Positions 1 through 8,009 of a stretch of 33,834 nt of DNA are shown in pieces. Numbering within the stretch: position 1 is the stretch's first letter; each line of letters starts with the position of its first letter. The stretch is from contig CAIYYX010000159.1 in the NCBI GenBank assembly GCA_903930535.1, positions 1 through 33,834 of the forward strand, written 5' to 3'. The translations under genes and the position numbers were made by a program. Below the pieces are notes generated by a model. The model saw nothing but the letters and a program-made list of their open reading frames with translations. It made no database searches and had not been told where the DNA came from. Source of the DNA: an uncultured Sterolibacterium sp. (lineage in GTDB: Bacteria > Pseudomonadota > Gammaproteobacteria > Burkholderiales > Rhodocyclaceae).

Positions 1-1
1 C

Positions 2-538
2 GCCGGCAGCCCGGTGATGGGCTTCCTGCTGTTCCTCGGCATCGCCTGGGGTTTCATGTGGGGCATCGAGAAAAACAAGAACAGCGGGCTCGGCGTAGCC
101 CTGCTGCTCGGCTTCACTTTCTTCATGGGGCTGATGCTCTCGAACATCCTGCGCGCGGCGCTGGGCTTCTCCAACGGCGGCATGCTGATCGCCATGGCGG
201 CCGGCGGCACAGGGGCGATATTCTTCACCCTGGCCGGCGTCGCCTCGACGACCAAGCGCGACTTTTCAAACATAGGCAAGTTTCTCTTCGCCGGAGTGAT
301 CCTGATCCTGGTCGCAGCGCTGGCCAATGCCTTCTTCCACATCCCGGCGCTGGCCCTGGCGATATCTGCGATTGCCGTAGTGATCTTCTCCGCCTACATC
401 CTGTATGACATCAACCGCATCGTGCATGGCGGCGAGACCAACTACATCAGCGCGACGCTGGCTGTTTATCTCGATGTCTACAATATCTTCGTGAGCCTCC
501 TGAACATCCTGATGATATTCAGCGGCCGCCGCGACTAA
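2..538 (+). CDS. yccA: Bax inhibitor-1 / YccA family membrane protein, 5' end cut by window edge
   Basis: The reading frame is open to the first base, so the gene begins before the window; about 178 residues are present against roughly 220-235 in the family. The visible part is almost all hydrophobic, with about six membrane segments separated by short loops. The loop 'TTKRDFSN' after the third visible segment and the segment ending 'YILYDINRIVHGGETNYI', with its acidic and Tyr residues, are typical of the BI-1/YccA (UPF0005) family. E. coli YccA is an inner-membrane protein that modulates FtsH proteolysis; here that role is inferred from family membership only. FtsH partners HflK and HflC are encoded later in the window (16023-18142). 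The gene ends with TAA and is followed by a REP-like palindrome and a terminator hairpin. Confidence 0.9.
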   Translation, partial: AGSPVMGFLLFLGIAWGFMWGIEKNKNSGLGVALLLGFTFFMGLMLSNILRAALGFSNGGMLIAMAAGGTGAIFFTLAGVASTTKRDFSNIGKFLFAGVILILVAALANAFFHIPALALAISAIAVVIFSAYILYDINRIVHGGETNYISATLAVYLDVYNIFVSLLNILMIFSGRRD

Positions 539-540
539 GC

Positions 541-563
541 TGTCGGGCTAAAGCCCGACCTAC
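541..563 (-). repeat. REP-like palindrome with GTAG foot
   Basis: Read on the minus strand this is GTAGGTCGGGCTTTAGCCCGACA: a 5' GTAG followed by a stem of seven pairs (GTCGGGC/GCCCGAC) with a short loop. The GTAG-plus-hairpin layout is known from REP sequences mobilised by RAYT (TnpA-REP) transposases. A larger version of the same core lies at 13249-13308. No RAYT gene is in the window. Confidence 0.6.
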
Positions 564-565
564 AA

Positions 566-587
566 AAGGGCGGCCTAGGCCGCCCTT
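566..587. terminator. Perfect palindrome, probable terminator after the YccA-family gene
   Basis: A perfect 22-bp palindrome (11 bases each side of the centre, half-site AAGGGCGGCCT) lies 28 bases past the YccA-family stop. It is followed on the plus strand by CTCATTT, a weak T-rich tail. Being symmetrical it could act on transcripts from either side of this convergent junction. Confidence 0.6.
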
Positions 588-594
588 CTCATTT

Positions 595-650
595 CTAGTG
601 CCGGTAGTTCCTGCAGGGAACCCACGGCACTTGTGCCCGTGAGGTACTAG
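595..650 (-). repeat. CTAG-bounded structured repeat, copy A
   Basis: A 56-bp element with CTAG at both ends. On the minus strand it folds as an outer 7-bp stem (AGTGCCG/CGGCACT), a 3x3 internal loop (TGG/TAC), an inner 5-bp stem (GTTCC/GGAAC) and a 5-base loop. Copy B at 7214-7269 has exactly the same length; copy C at 13316-13360 is a shortened version. The CTAG at 647-650 provides the TAG stop codon of rlmD. Confidence 0.8.
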
Positions 651-1942
651 CGCTCGAACAGCGCGATCGACTCGACGTGAGAGGTCTGCGGAAACATGTT
701 GGCGATGCCGGCACCGGAGAGCCTGTAGCCCTGCTCATGCACCAGCACGGCAGCGTCCCTCGCCAGGGTCGCCGGACTGCAGGAGACATAGACGATTCGA
801 CGTGGCGCATCATTCCCCAGCGCCTTGACCAGAGCAATCGCCCCGTCGCGTGGCGGGTCGATCAGCATCTTGTCAAACCTGCCCAGCCCGGCAATGTTCT
901 CGGCAGTCGCCTCGAACAGGTTGGCGACGCGAAACTCCGTACTGGCTTCCAGCCCGTTTTGCAGCGCATTTTCCTTCGCCTTTGCGACTAAACTTGCCGC
1001 GCCCTCGACGCCGACCACTTGCGCGCCGCTTCTGGCAATCGGCAGGGTGAAGTTGCCCAGGCCGCAGAACATGTCGGCGATGCGCTCATGCTTCTGCGGT
1101 GCCAGGAGCATCAGTGCGCGCCGCACCAGCATGCGGTTGATGCCGTGATTGACCTGGGTGAAGTCCAGCGGAGAGAAACGTAACTCGACGGCAAACTCGG
1201 GCAGGGAATAGGCGAGCGGCTGCGCGTTCTGGGGATGGAACAGAGCGAGCGAATCCGGCCCGCCCGTCTGCAGAAAAATGACGAGTTCATGTCTGTCGGC
1301 GAACGCACGCAATTGGCCGTCGTCTGCGCTGCTCAAAGACTCAAGCACGCGCAGCACCAGGACTATCTGGCTGTCGCCGATGGCAACCTCGATCTGCGGG
1401 ATGCGGTCGGGAATCGACAGGCCGGAGATCAGCTTCCTCAGTTCCGGCAGCAATGCGGAAACATCTGCCGGCAGGACCTCGCAGCTGTCCATGTCGGCGA
1501 CGAAACTGCTGCGCTTCTCGTGAAAGCCGACGAGAACGCCGCCCTTCTTGGGAACCAGCCGCACCGATAGCCGCGCGCGCTTGCGGTAACCCCAGGCCGG
1601 GCCGTAGATCGCAGGATAAAGCACCTCGGGGTGAAGCCTGCCGATATGCCAGAGGGCATCCTCGAGCACCCTCTGCTTCGCCGCCGCCTGTGCCGCGGGC
1701 TCCAGATGCTGCATGCTGCAGCCACCGCAGAGGCCGAAATGGCGGCAGCGCGGGCCGATGCGCTGGGCGCTGGGGCGCAGGATGGAGAGTGCGGTCGCCT
1801 GCTCATAGCTGGGTTTCTTGCGGAAACTCGAATAATCAACTTCTTCGCCCGGCAAACCGCCCTCGATGAAAATCGTCTTACCCTCGACATGGGCGACGCC
1901 GCGGCCTTCGTGGTCCAGGGATTCGATGATGGCGAAGGGCAT
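647..1942 (-). CDS. rlmD: 23S rRNA (uracil-1939-C5)-methyltransferase RlmD
   Basis: SAM-dependent RNA m5U methyltransferase acting on 23S rRNA U1939. An N-terminal TRAM domain starts at '[15 protein letters not shown]'. It is followed by [4Fe-4S] cysteines in '[10 protein letters not shown]' (about residues 66, 72 and 75), a fourth Cys in 'MDSCEVLP', the SAM-binding '[11 protein letters not shown]', and the catalytic region 'DPPRDG' and '[12 protein letters not shown]'. The product is 431 residues, normal for the family. The frame is open 25 codons further upstream to an ATG at 2017, but homology begins at the 1942 ATG and a TATAAT sequence lies between the two, so 1942 is preferred. No clear Shine-Dalgarno precedes it. 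The TAG stop lies inside the CTAG end of repeat copy A. Confidence 0.93.
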   Translation of the reverse strand: MPFAIIESLDHEGRGVAHVEGKTIFIEGGLPGEEVDYSSFRKKPSYEQATALSILRPSAQRIGPRCRHFGLCGGCSMQHLEPAAQAAAKQRVLEDALWHIGRLHPEVLYPAIYGPAWGYRKRARLSVRLVPKKGGVLVGFHEKRSSFVADMDSCEVLPADVSALLPELRKLISGLSIPDRIPQIEVAIGDSQIVLVLRVLESLSSADDGQLRAFADRHELVIFLQTGGPDSLALFHPQNAQPLAYSLPEFAVELRFSPLDFTQVNHGINRMLVRRALMLLAPQKHERIADMFCGLGNFTLPIARSGAQVVGVEGAASLVAKAKENALQNGLEASTEFRVANLFEATAENIAGLGRFDKMLIDPPRDGAIALVKALGNDAPRRIVYVSCSPATLARDAAVLVHEQGYRLSGAGIANMFPQTSHVESIALFER

Positions 1943-1977
1943 GGCGGCGCAAATAGGAAAAAATGGGGCAGAGGCGC

Positions 1978-1987
1978 GATTATAATC
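1978..1987. promoter_or_regulatory. Palindromic TATAAT -10 candidate for rlmD
   Basis: GATTATAATC reads the same on both strands and contains a perfect TATAAT -10 hexamer. On the minus strand it would start transcription roughly 30 bases before the rlmD ATG at 1942. A good -35 hexamer is not evident, so this is a candidate only. Confidence 0.35.
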
Positions 1988-2136
1988 GAGGCAGGCCAAG
2001 GGCCACGAACTTGACATGAGCAGCCGCCAACGGTCTGTATTGACAGCCGGGGTGGCTTACGAAACTATGATGCCTCACGGGCGACTCGGAATGCTATTTC
2101 CGTCGAGCCCAACAGGCCTACAGAGGAAGATTCAAA

Positions 2137-3318
2137 ATGAGCAAAACCGCATTCCGCTGGGAAGATCCGCTGCTACTGGACGAACAGCTTGACGAAGACG
2201 AACGCATGCTGCGCGATGCCGCGCGCGACTACTGCCAGGGCAGCCTGATGCCGCGGGTGCAGCAGGCCTTCCGCAACGAACAGAGCGATCCGGAAATATT
2301 CCGCGAGATGGGCAAGATGGGCATGCTCGGCCCCACCATCCCGAGCGAGTATGGCGGCGCCGGCCTGAACTATGTGGCCTACGGCCTGATCGCCCGCGAA
2401 GTCGAGCGCGTGGACTCCGGCTACCGCTCCATGATGAGCGTGCAATCGTCGCTGGTGATGGTTCCCATCTTCGAGTTCGGCACGGAAGAGCAGAAGAAAA
2501 AGTACCTGCCCAAGCTCGCCACCGGCGAGTGGATAGGCTGCTTCGGCCTGACCGAGCCCAACCACGGCTCAGACCCCGACAGCATGGAGACGCGAGCGAA
2601 GAGCGTACCCGGAGGCTTTTCCCTTTCGGGCGCCAAGATGTGGATCACCAACTCGCCGATCGCCGACGTTTTCGTGGTCTGGGCGAAGAACGACCAGGGC
2701 AAGATCAAGGGCTTCATCCTCGAGAAGGGCATGAAGGGCCTGTCCGCACCGACCATACACGGCAAGGTGGGGTTGCGCACCTCGGTCACGGGCGAAGTGG
2801 TGATGGACGAGGTGTTCGTGCCGGCAGAAAACCAGTTGCCCAATGTCGAGGGACTGAAGGGTCCCTTCACCTGCTTGAATTCCGCGCGCTTCGGCATCGC
2901 CTGGGGCGCGATGGGCGCAGCCGAGTTCTGCTGGCACGCGGCGCGGCAATACACCCTGGACCGCAAACAGTTCGGCCGGCCTCTCGCCGCCAACCAGCTG
3001 ATCCAGAAAAAACTGGCCGACATGCAGACCGAGATCACCTTGGGTCTGCAAGGCTGTCTGCGCCTGGGCCGTCTCAAGGATGAGGGCAAGGCCGCGCCCG
3101 AAATTACCTCCATCATGAAGCGCAACTCCTGCGGCAAGGCGCTGGACATCGCCAGGATGGCCCGCGACATGCACGGCGGCAACGGAATCTCCGACGAGTA
3201 CGGCGTGATCCGCCATGTCGTCAATCTCGAAGTGGTGAACACCTATGAAGGCACCCATGACATCCACGCCCTGATCCTTGGCCGAGCCCAGACAGGTATA
3301 GCGGCCTTCTCGAACTGA
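2137..3318 (+). CDS. gcdH: Glutaryl-CoA dehydrogenase
   Basis: FAD-dependent acyl-CoA dehydrogenase of 393 residues that oxidises and decarboxylates glutaryl-CoA to crotonyl-CoA, a late step in lysine, tryptophan and anaerobic aromatic catabolism. Diagnostic motifs are '[12 protein letters not shown]', with the Arg (about residue 97) that binds the substrate carboxylate, and '[12 protein letters not shown]', with the catalytic Glu at about 371. The acyl-CoA dehydrogenase signature regions '[13 protein letters not shown]' and '[10 protein letters not shown]' are present. A strong ribosome-binding site (AGAGGAAG, 2122-2129) lies 7 bases before the ATG. The stop is followed after only 3 bases by the start of the next dehydrogenase, so the genes are very likely co-transcribed. 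Confidence 0.95.
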   Translation: MSKTAFRWEDPLLLDEQLDEDERMLRDAARDYCQGSLMPRVQQAFRNEQSDPEIFREMGKMGMLGPTIPSEYGGAGLNYVAYGLIAREVERVDSGYRSMMSVQSSLVMVPIFEFGTEEQKKKYLPKLATGEWIGCFGLTEPNHGSDPDSMETRAKSVPGGFSLSGAKMWITNSPIADVFVVWAKNDQGKIKGFILEKGMKGLSAPTIHGKVGLRTSVTGEVVMDEVFVPAENQLPNVEGLKGPFTCLNSARFGIAWGAMGAAEFCWHAARQYTLDRKQFGRPLAANQLIQKKLADMQTEITLGLQGCLRLGRLKDEGKAAPEITSIMKRNSCGKALDIARMARDMHGGNGISDEYGVIRHVVNLEVVNTYEGTHDIHALILGRAQTGIAAFSN

Positions 3319-3321
3319 GAA

Positions 3322-4440
3322 ATGGACCTCGACTTCACCGAGGAGGAGAACGCCTTTCGCGACGAGGTGCGCGACTTCGCCAGGGAAAAGCTGCCTGCGG
3401 ACATCCACCACAAGGTCATGAATGGCCTGCACCTGACGCGCGATGACTATGTCTCCTGGCAACGCGCGCTTTTTGCCAGGGGCTGGGGAGGGGTTTCCTG
3501 GCCCAAGGAGTTCGGTGGCCCCGGCTGGTCAGCCACCGAACTTTACATCTTCGAGGAGGAATGCGCCGCAGCCGGGGCGCCGCGTCTGATTCCCTTCGGC
3601 CTGCGCATGCTCGCCCCCGTGCTCATGGCCTTCGGCAGCAGAGCACAGCAGGAACGCTTTCTGCCCAAGATCATGTCGGCAGAGGAATGGTGGTGCCAGG
3701 GTTATTCCGAGCCGGGTGCCGGCTCCGACCTCGCCTCCCTGAGAACGCGCGCCGAGAACTGCGGCGACCACTACCGCGTCACTGGCCAGAAGACCTGGAC
3801 CACGCTCGGCCAATATGCCGACTGGATGTTCTGCCTGGTGCGCACCGACAGCGAAGTGAAGCCGCAGCGCGGCATCTCCTTCCTCCTGATTGACATGAAG
3901 TCGCCGGGGATCACCGTGCGCCCCATCATCACCCTGGATGGCGGTCACGAGGTGAACGAGGTCTGGCTGGAAGATGTCAGGGTGCCGATGGAAAATCGCG
4001 TCGGCGAGGAGAACCAGGGCTGGAGCTATGCCAAGTTCCTGCTCGGCCACGAGCGCACCAACATCGCCGGTATCGGCATCGCCAAGCGCGAACTGGCGCA
4101 CCTGAAGCGGGTCGCCAAAGCCGAGATGAAAAATGCTCGACCACTGCTTGAGGATCCCCTGTTCGCAGCCAAAGTGGCGCAGGTCGAGGTAGACCTCATG
4201 GCACTGGAGATCACCAACCTGCGCGTGCTGTCGACAGAAAAAATGGGCCCTGAGGCCTCCATCCTGAAGATCAAGGGCAGCGAAATCCAGCAGGACATCT
4301 CGGAGCTTCTCATGCAGGCTGCTGGACCCTATGCCCAGCCCTTCGCCGCAAACTACTGCAACCAGCGCAAGCTCTCGATCTATGGCGGCTCCAACGAGAT
4401 CCAGAGAAACATCATCAGTCAGATGATGCTGGGGCTGTAA
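3322..4440 (+). CDS. Acyl-CoA dehydrogenase, PimC-like large subunit
   Basis: 372-residue acyl-CoA dehydrogenase with the usual N-terminal helical, central beta and C-terminal helical domains. 'YSEPGAGSDLASL' (about 130-142) belongs to the FAD/substrate site. 'IYGGSNEIQRNI' near the C terminus carries the catalytic-base Glu (about 359). Sequence and arrangement resemble the pimeloyl-CoA dehydrogenase large subunit PimC of Rhodopseudomonas; heteromeric dehydrogenases of steroid catabolism are an alternative. It starts 3 bases after gcdH and is followed 11 bases later by a second, divergent dehydrogenase subunit, which supports a two-subunit enzyme. The exact substrate is inferred, not shown. 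Confidence 0.85.
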   Translation: MDLDFTEEENAFRDEVRDFAREKLPADIHHKVMNGLHLTRDDYVSWQRALFARGWGGVSWPKEFGGPGWSATELYIFEEECAAAGAPRLIPFGLRMLAPVLMAFGSRAQQERFLPKIMSAEEWWCQGYSEPGAGSDLASLRTRAENCGDHYRVTGQKTWTTLGQYADWMFCLVRTDSEVKPQRGISFLLIDMKSPGITVRPIITLDGGHEVNEVWLEDVRVPMENRVGEENQGWSYAKFLLGHERTNIAGIGIAKRELAHLKRVAKAEMKNARPLLEDPLFAAKVAQVEVDLMALEITNLRVLSTEKMGPEASILKIKGSEIQQDISELLMQAAGPYAQPFAANYCNQRKLSIYGGSNEIQRNIISQMMLGL

Positions 4441-4451
4441 AGGACTAAGCC

Positions 4452-5588
4452 ATGGACTTCGGTCTCAGCGAAGAACAGCAGCAGTTCGTCGACACTCTGG
4501 GGCGCTTCGTCGCCCGCGATTATGGCTTTGCCAGGCGGCGGACCATCGTCGATTCGCAGGAAGGCTGGAGCAAAGAGGTTTGGCAATCTCTGGCAGATCT
4601 CGGCGTTCTCGCCATCAACGTGCCGGAGAAGTATGGCGGCCTGGGCTTTGGCCCTGTGGAAACCATGCTGGCGATGAACGTCTTCGGCGCCGCCCTTCTG
4701 GTCGAGCCCTATCTTTCCAGTGCCGTCATTGCCACATCGCTGCTTTGCGACATCGCTGGAGAATCCGTGAAAGCAGAACTGCTGCCGAGACTCGCCGGCG
4801 GCGAGCGCATCGCTGTCCTGGCCCATTTCGAGCCGGCCTCGCGCTTCGTCATCGCCCATGTCGAATGCAGCGCCAGGAAAGACGGGGAACGCTACGTGCT
4901 GGAAGGCCAGAAGGCGGCGGTGCTCGACGCCCCTGCCGCAGGCCATCTGCTCGTCTCTGCGCGCACCTCCGGCCTGCCTGATGATGACACGGGCGTTTCC
5001 CTGTTTCTCGTTTCCCGCGACAGCCCAGGCCTGGTGCTCCGCGAGTTCCCGACACTGGACGGGGGGCGAGCCGCAGAAGTGTTACTGAACAAGGTTTCCG
5101 TCCCCGCCTCCGCGCGACTGGGAGGCGAAGGCGAGGCCATGCCGGCCATCGAGCGGGCGTTGGACATCGGTCTTTCCGCTTTGTGTGCAGAGGCCGTCGG
5201 CGCCATGAAGGCATTGCAGAACGCCACCATCGAATACCTGAAGACGCGATCGCAGTTCGACCAGCCGATAGGCCGCTTCCAGGTCCTGCAGCACCGTGCC
5301 GCAGACATGCTGATCCATTTTGAGCAGGCGCAATCGATGAGCTATCTCGCCGCCATGCGCTGCACCGCGGAGAACACCTTGGAGCGCCGCCGCATGCTTT
5401 CCGCCGCCAAGGTGGTCGTCGGACAGGCCTGCCGCTTCATTGCGCAGAGCGCGGTGCAGCTTCACGGCGGCATGGGTATGACGGACGAGCTCATGGTCAG
5501 CCACTGGTTCAAGCGCCTGACCATGATTGAGTCCACTTTCGGCGACAGCGACAGCCATCTGCAGCGCTTTGCCGAACTCGCAAGTTGA
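4452..5588 (+). CDS. Acyl-CoA dehydrogenase, PimD-like small subunit lacking the usual catalytic Glu
   Basis: 378-residue protein of the acyl-CoA dehydrogenase fold. It begins 'MDFGLSEEQQQFVDTL' and retains the C-terminal features 'SQFDQPIGRFQVLQHR' and 'QLHGGMGMTDE'. Where the upstream partner has 'YGGSNEIQR', this protein reads 'FGDSDSHLQR', so the canonical Glu is absent. Heterotetrameric dehydrogenases such as PimC/PimD, and several in steroid degradation, pair one subunit carrying the base with one that does not. The 11-base gap from the PimC-like gene fits such a complex. A chain-shortening step on pimeloyl-CoA or related dicarboxyl-CoA is the likely role, but this is inference. Confidence 0.82.
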   Translation: MDFGLSEEQQQFVDTLGRFVARDYGFARRRTIVDSQEGWSKEVWQSLADLGVLAINVPEKYGGLGFGPVETMLAMNVFGAALLVEPYLSSAVIATSLLCDIAGESVKAELLPRLAGGERIAVLAHFEPASRFVIAHVECSARKDGERYVLEGQKAAVLDAPAAGHLLVSARTSGLPDDDTGVSLFLVSRDSPGLVLREFPTLDGGRAAEVLLNKVSVPASARLGGEGEAMPAIERALDIGLSALCAEAVGAMKALQNATIEYLKTRSQFDQPIGRFQVLQHRAADMLIHFEQAQSMSYLAAMRCTAENTLERRRMLSAAKVVVGQACRFIAQSAVQLHGGMGMTDELMVSHWFKRLTMIESTFGDSDSHLQRFAELAS

Positions 5589-5645
5589 GTCATCCCGGTC
5601 AATGCCTTACCATAGCGCCTAGTTTTCCTCCTGAGCCTCTGCACC

Positions 5646-6860
5646 ATGACCTCGACCTCCCGCACCCTCGCCTCCGTCCTGCTCTTCGCCTCGATGATCG
5701 TCTGCGTGTCCATGGGAATACGCCATACTTTCGGTCTGTTCCTGACGCCGATGACCATGGATTTGGGCTGGAGCCGCGAAGCCTATTCCATCGCAATCGC
5801 CGTGCAAAATCTGCTCTGGGGCGTGACACAACCGCTTTCGGGTCTGCTCGCCGATCGTTTCGGCGCGCGACGCGTGCTCTGGCTGGGCAGCCTGCTCTAT
5901 GTGCTCGGACTGGTTGGCATGGCCTGGTCGACTACAAGCACCGGCTTCGTCGCCAGCACGGGTCTGCTGATCGGCATCGCCCAAAGCGGCGTCACTTACA
6001 GCGTGGTGTTCTCGGCGATGGGCAAGCTCTTGCCGCCGGAGAAGCGCAGTTGGGCGATGGGCATCGTCGCCGCAGCCGGCTCTCTCGGCCAGTTCCTCAT
6101 GGTGCCGGTGGCCGCCGGCCTGATAGAAGGGCTGGGCTGGTTCGGCACGCTTCTGGTTTTCGCCGGGGCGGCCGCACTGATCGTACCGCTGGGCACGGCG
6201 CTCACCAAAGGCATTGGCCCGAGCGCCGCTTCGGGAAGCGGCCAAAGCGCGAAGGAGGCCTTCACCGAGGCATTCTCCGACCGCGGCTTCGTGCTTCTGA
6301 CGCTGGGTTATTTCGTCTGCGGCTTCCAGGTCGTCTTCATCGCCATCCATATGCCGACCTATCTGCTCGACAAGGGCCTTAACGCCAACGTCGGCATGAC
6401 GGCGCTGGCGCTCATTGGTCTGTTCAACATCATAGGAACCTACAGCCTGGGCTCGATGGGAATACGCTGGCCGAAACGCAACCTGCTGGCGGCGATCTAT
6501 ATCCTGCGCAGCGTCTCCATCGCGCTGTTCATGTTGCTGCCGTTGACTCCCTGGTCGGTCTATCTCTTCGCATCAGCGATGGGCCTTCTCTGGCTGGGCA
6601 CGGTGCCGCTGACCAATGCCATCGTCGCCCAGGTGTTCGGGGTACGCTTCCTCGGCATGCTCTCCGGCTTCGTCTTCTTCAGCCACCAGATAGGCAGTTT
6701 CATGGGCGTCTGGCTGGGCGGCCGGCTGTTTGACAGCACGGGCTCCTACAACATCGTCTGGGGAATCTGCATCGCCTTGGGCTTCGTCGCGGCTCTGCTC
6801 AATCTGGCCGTCAATGAAACAAGCCTGGAATCGCGCCGTATGCAGCCTGCCACCGCCTGA
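5646..6860 (+). CDS. MFS transporter, monocarboxylate / oxalate:formate antiporter type
   Basis: 404-residue integral membrane protein with about 12 hydrophobic segments in two halves joined by a hydrophilic loop near residues 195-215. The motif 'GLLADRFGARRVLWLG' after the second segment is the MFS motif A, and the N-terminal 'GIRHTFGLFLTPM' plus 'DLGWSREAYSIA' resemble the oxalate/formate antiporter and monocarboxylate porter families. It starts 57 bases after the PimD-like gene in the same orientation, so uptake or export of an organic acid linked to the dehydrogenases is plausible. The substrate cannot be told from sequence. No clear Shine-Dalgarno is seen before the ATG, which was chosen because homology starts there. 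Confidence 0.85.
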   Translation: MTSTSRTLASVLLFASMIVCVSMGIRHTFGLFLTPMTMDLGWSREAYSIAIAVQNLLWGVTQPLSGLLADRFGARRVLWLGSLLYVLGLVGMAWSTTSTGFVASTGLLIGIAQSGVTYSVVFSAMGKLLPPEKRSWAMGIVAAAGSLGQFLMVPVAAGLIEGLGWFGTLLVFAGAAALIVPLGTALTKGIGPSAASGSGQSAKEAFTEAFSDRGFVLLTLGYFVCGFQVVFIAIHMPTYLLDKGLNANVGMTALALIGLFNIIGTYSLGSMGIRWPKRNLLAAIYILRSVSIALFMLLPLTPWSVYLFASAMGLLWLGTVPLTNAIVAQVFGVRFLGMLSGFVFFSHQIGSFMGVWLGGRLFDSTGSYNIVWGICIALGFVAALLNLAVNETSLESRRMQPATA

Positions 6861-6869
6861 TTCGCTGGA

Positions 6870-7217
6870 ATGTTGGAACATCGCTCCAAATCCCTGGCGC
6901 CGAAGGGGGTCTTTTATTACCGTCTTGCCCTGTCCCTGGCCGGCAGCTCGGCAGTGATCATTATTTCCCTGGCCTGCGGCATGGCGGGTTACAGAGTTTT
7001 CGAGGGGCTTTCCTGGATCGACGCCTTCGTCAATGCAGCCATGCTGCTCTCAGGCATGGGGCCTCTGGCCTCGCCCCAGACGACCGGCGGAAAACTCTTC
7101 GCGGGGTTCTATGCTCTCTACAGCGGCTTCGTGGTCCTGGTGGCCGCAGGCATCGCCTTGGCGCCTGTCATTCACCGCTTCCTGCATCGCTTCCATCTCG
7201 AGCAAGGGCGGAACTAG
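6870..7217 (+). CDS. Small two-TM membrane protein resembling a potassium-channel pore domain with an altered filter
   Basis: 115 residues. A basic N terminus is followed by a membrane helix (about 18-40), a short amphipathic stretch (48-60), a loop, and a second helix (75-100) ending in a His/Arg-rich tail. The layout and the phrases 'LSWIDAFVNAAMLLSGMG' and 'TTGGKLFAGFYALYSGFV' recall the pore helix, filter and inner helix of Ion_trans_2 potassium channels. The filter position (TVGYGD in channels) reads 'SGMGPL', so selective K+ conduction is doubtful. The gene starts 9 bases after the MFS stop. Its TAG stop is the CTAG at the left end of repeat copy B. Function unknown; the channel relationship is my reading of the pattern. 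Confidence 0.7.
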   Translation: MLEHRSKSLAPKGVFYYRLALSLAGSSAVIIISLACGMAGYRVFEGLSWIDAFVNAAMLLSGMGPLASPQTTGGKLFAGFYALYSGFVVLVAAGIALAPVIHRFLHRFHLEQGRN

Positions 7218-7269
7218 CACCTCACGGGCGCAAGTGCCCTGGGTTGCCTTCGGCAACTATGGGCACTAG
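7214..7269 (+). repeat. CTAG-bounded structured repeat, copy B
   Basis: 56-bp element with CTAG at both ends, filling the whole gap between two convergent genes. It folds as an outer stem AGTGCCC/GGGCACT, an internal loop TGG/TAT, an inner stem GTTGCC/GGCAAC and loop TTC. The left CTAG contributes the stop codon of the plus-strand membrane protein gene, and the right CTAG contributes the rlmB stop on the minus strand. It is likely also the transcription terminator for both sides, as no other hairpin is present. Confidence 0.85.
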
Positions 7270-8009
7270 GAAGACTCCCGCTGGCGCCGTGCCTCGAACA
7301 GGCAGATGCCGCTGGCCACCGAGACATTGAGGCTCTCGACGCTGCCGTGCATGGGAATGCGCGCGAGTTGGTCGCAGTTCTCGCGCGTGAGCCGGCGTAA
7401 ACCTCCACCCTCGGCGCCTAGAACCCAGGCCACTGCGCCCTTCTGGTTCACCGAGTAGAGGTCTCCAGTGGCCTCGCCATCGGCGCCCAGGGTCAGGACA
7501 TCCCGCTCCTTGAGTTCGCGCAGGCTGCGCGCCAGATTGGTGACAGTGATAAAGGGAACGCTCTCTGCTGCGCCGCTGGCAACCTTGATCGCCGTGGCAT
7601 TCAGGCCGCAGGCGCGGTCCTTGGGCGCAATCACGGCATGGGCGCCGGCGGCATCCGCCACGCGCAGGCAGGCGCCGAGATTATGCGGGTCCTGGACGCC
7701 ATCCAGGACCAGGAGCAGTGCCGGCTCGGAAAGAGTGTCCAGGACATCATCGAGCTTGAGGACGCGCAGGGTCGCATTGACCCGTGCGACCACCCCCTGA
7801 TGGCGCGCCTGCCCCCCCGCCATGCCGTCCAGCCTCGCAGCGTCCGAGGGGATCAGGCGGACGCCATGGGTTTCCGCCAGCTTGATGAGATCCCTCGTGC
7901 GGCCATCCTGGCGCTGGCTGTCCACGAAGATTTCGCGGACATCGTCCGGGCTGTGGCGCAGCTTGGCAATGACGGCGTGGAAACCGTAGATGAAGCGATG
8001 CTCAGCCAT
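7266..8009 (-). CDS. rlmB: 23S rRNA (guanosine-2251-2'-O)-methyltransferase RlmB
   Basis: 247-residue SpoU/TrmH-type (SPOUT knot) methyltransferase that modifies G2251 in the ribosomal P-loop. The N-terminal substrate-binding part starts 'MAEHRFIYGFHAV'. The C-terminal knot carries the three SpoU motifs: 'DGVQDPHNLGACLRVADAAG', 'WVLGAEGGGLRRLT' and 'IPMHGSVESLNVSVASGI'. The ATG overlaps the rnr stop by 8 bases, as in the conserved rnr-rlmB pair of E. coli and relatives. The stop codon is formed by the CTAG end of repeat copy B. Confidence 0.95.
   Translation of the reverse strand: MAEHRFIYGFHAVIAKLRHSPDDVREIFVDSQRQDGRTRDLIKLAETHGVRLIPSDAARLDGMAGGQARHQGVVARVNATLRVLKLDDVLDTLSEPALLLVLDGVQDPHNLGACLRVADAAGAHAVIAPKDRACGLNATAIKVASGAAESVPFITVTNLARSLRELKERDVLTLGADGEATGDLYSVNQKGAVAWVLGAEGGGLRRLTRENCDQLARIPMHGSVESLNVSVASGICLFEARRQRESS

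Noticed and set aside
1943..2017. N-terminal extension of rlmD to an ATG at 2017
   Set aside because: The extra 25 residues match no family N terminus, and the extension crosses a TATAAT sequence that is a likely promoter.
2011..2071. Two TTGACA hexamers before gcdH as promoters
   Set aside because: Their best -10 partners lie 19-20 bases away, outside the usual spacing, so neither is called as a feature.
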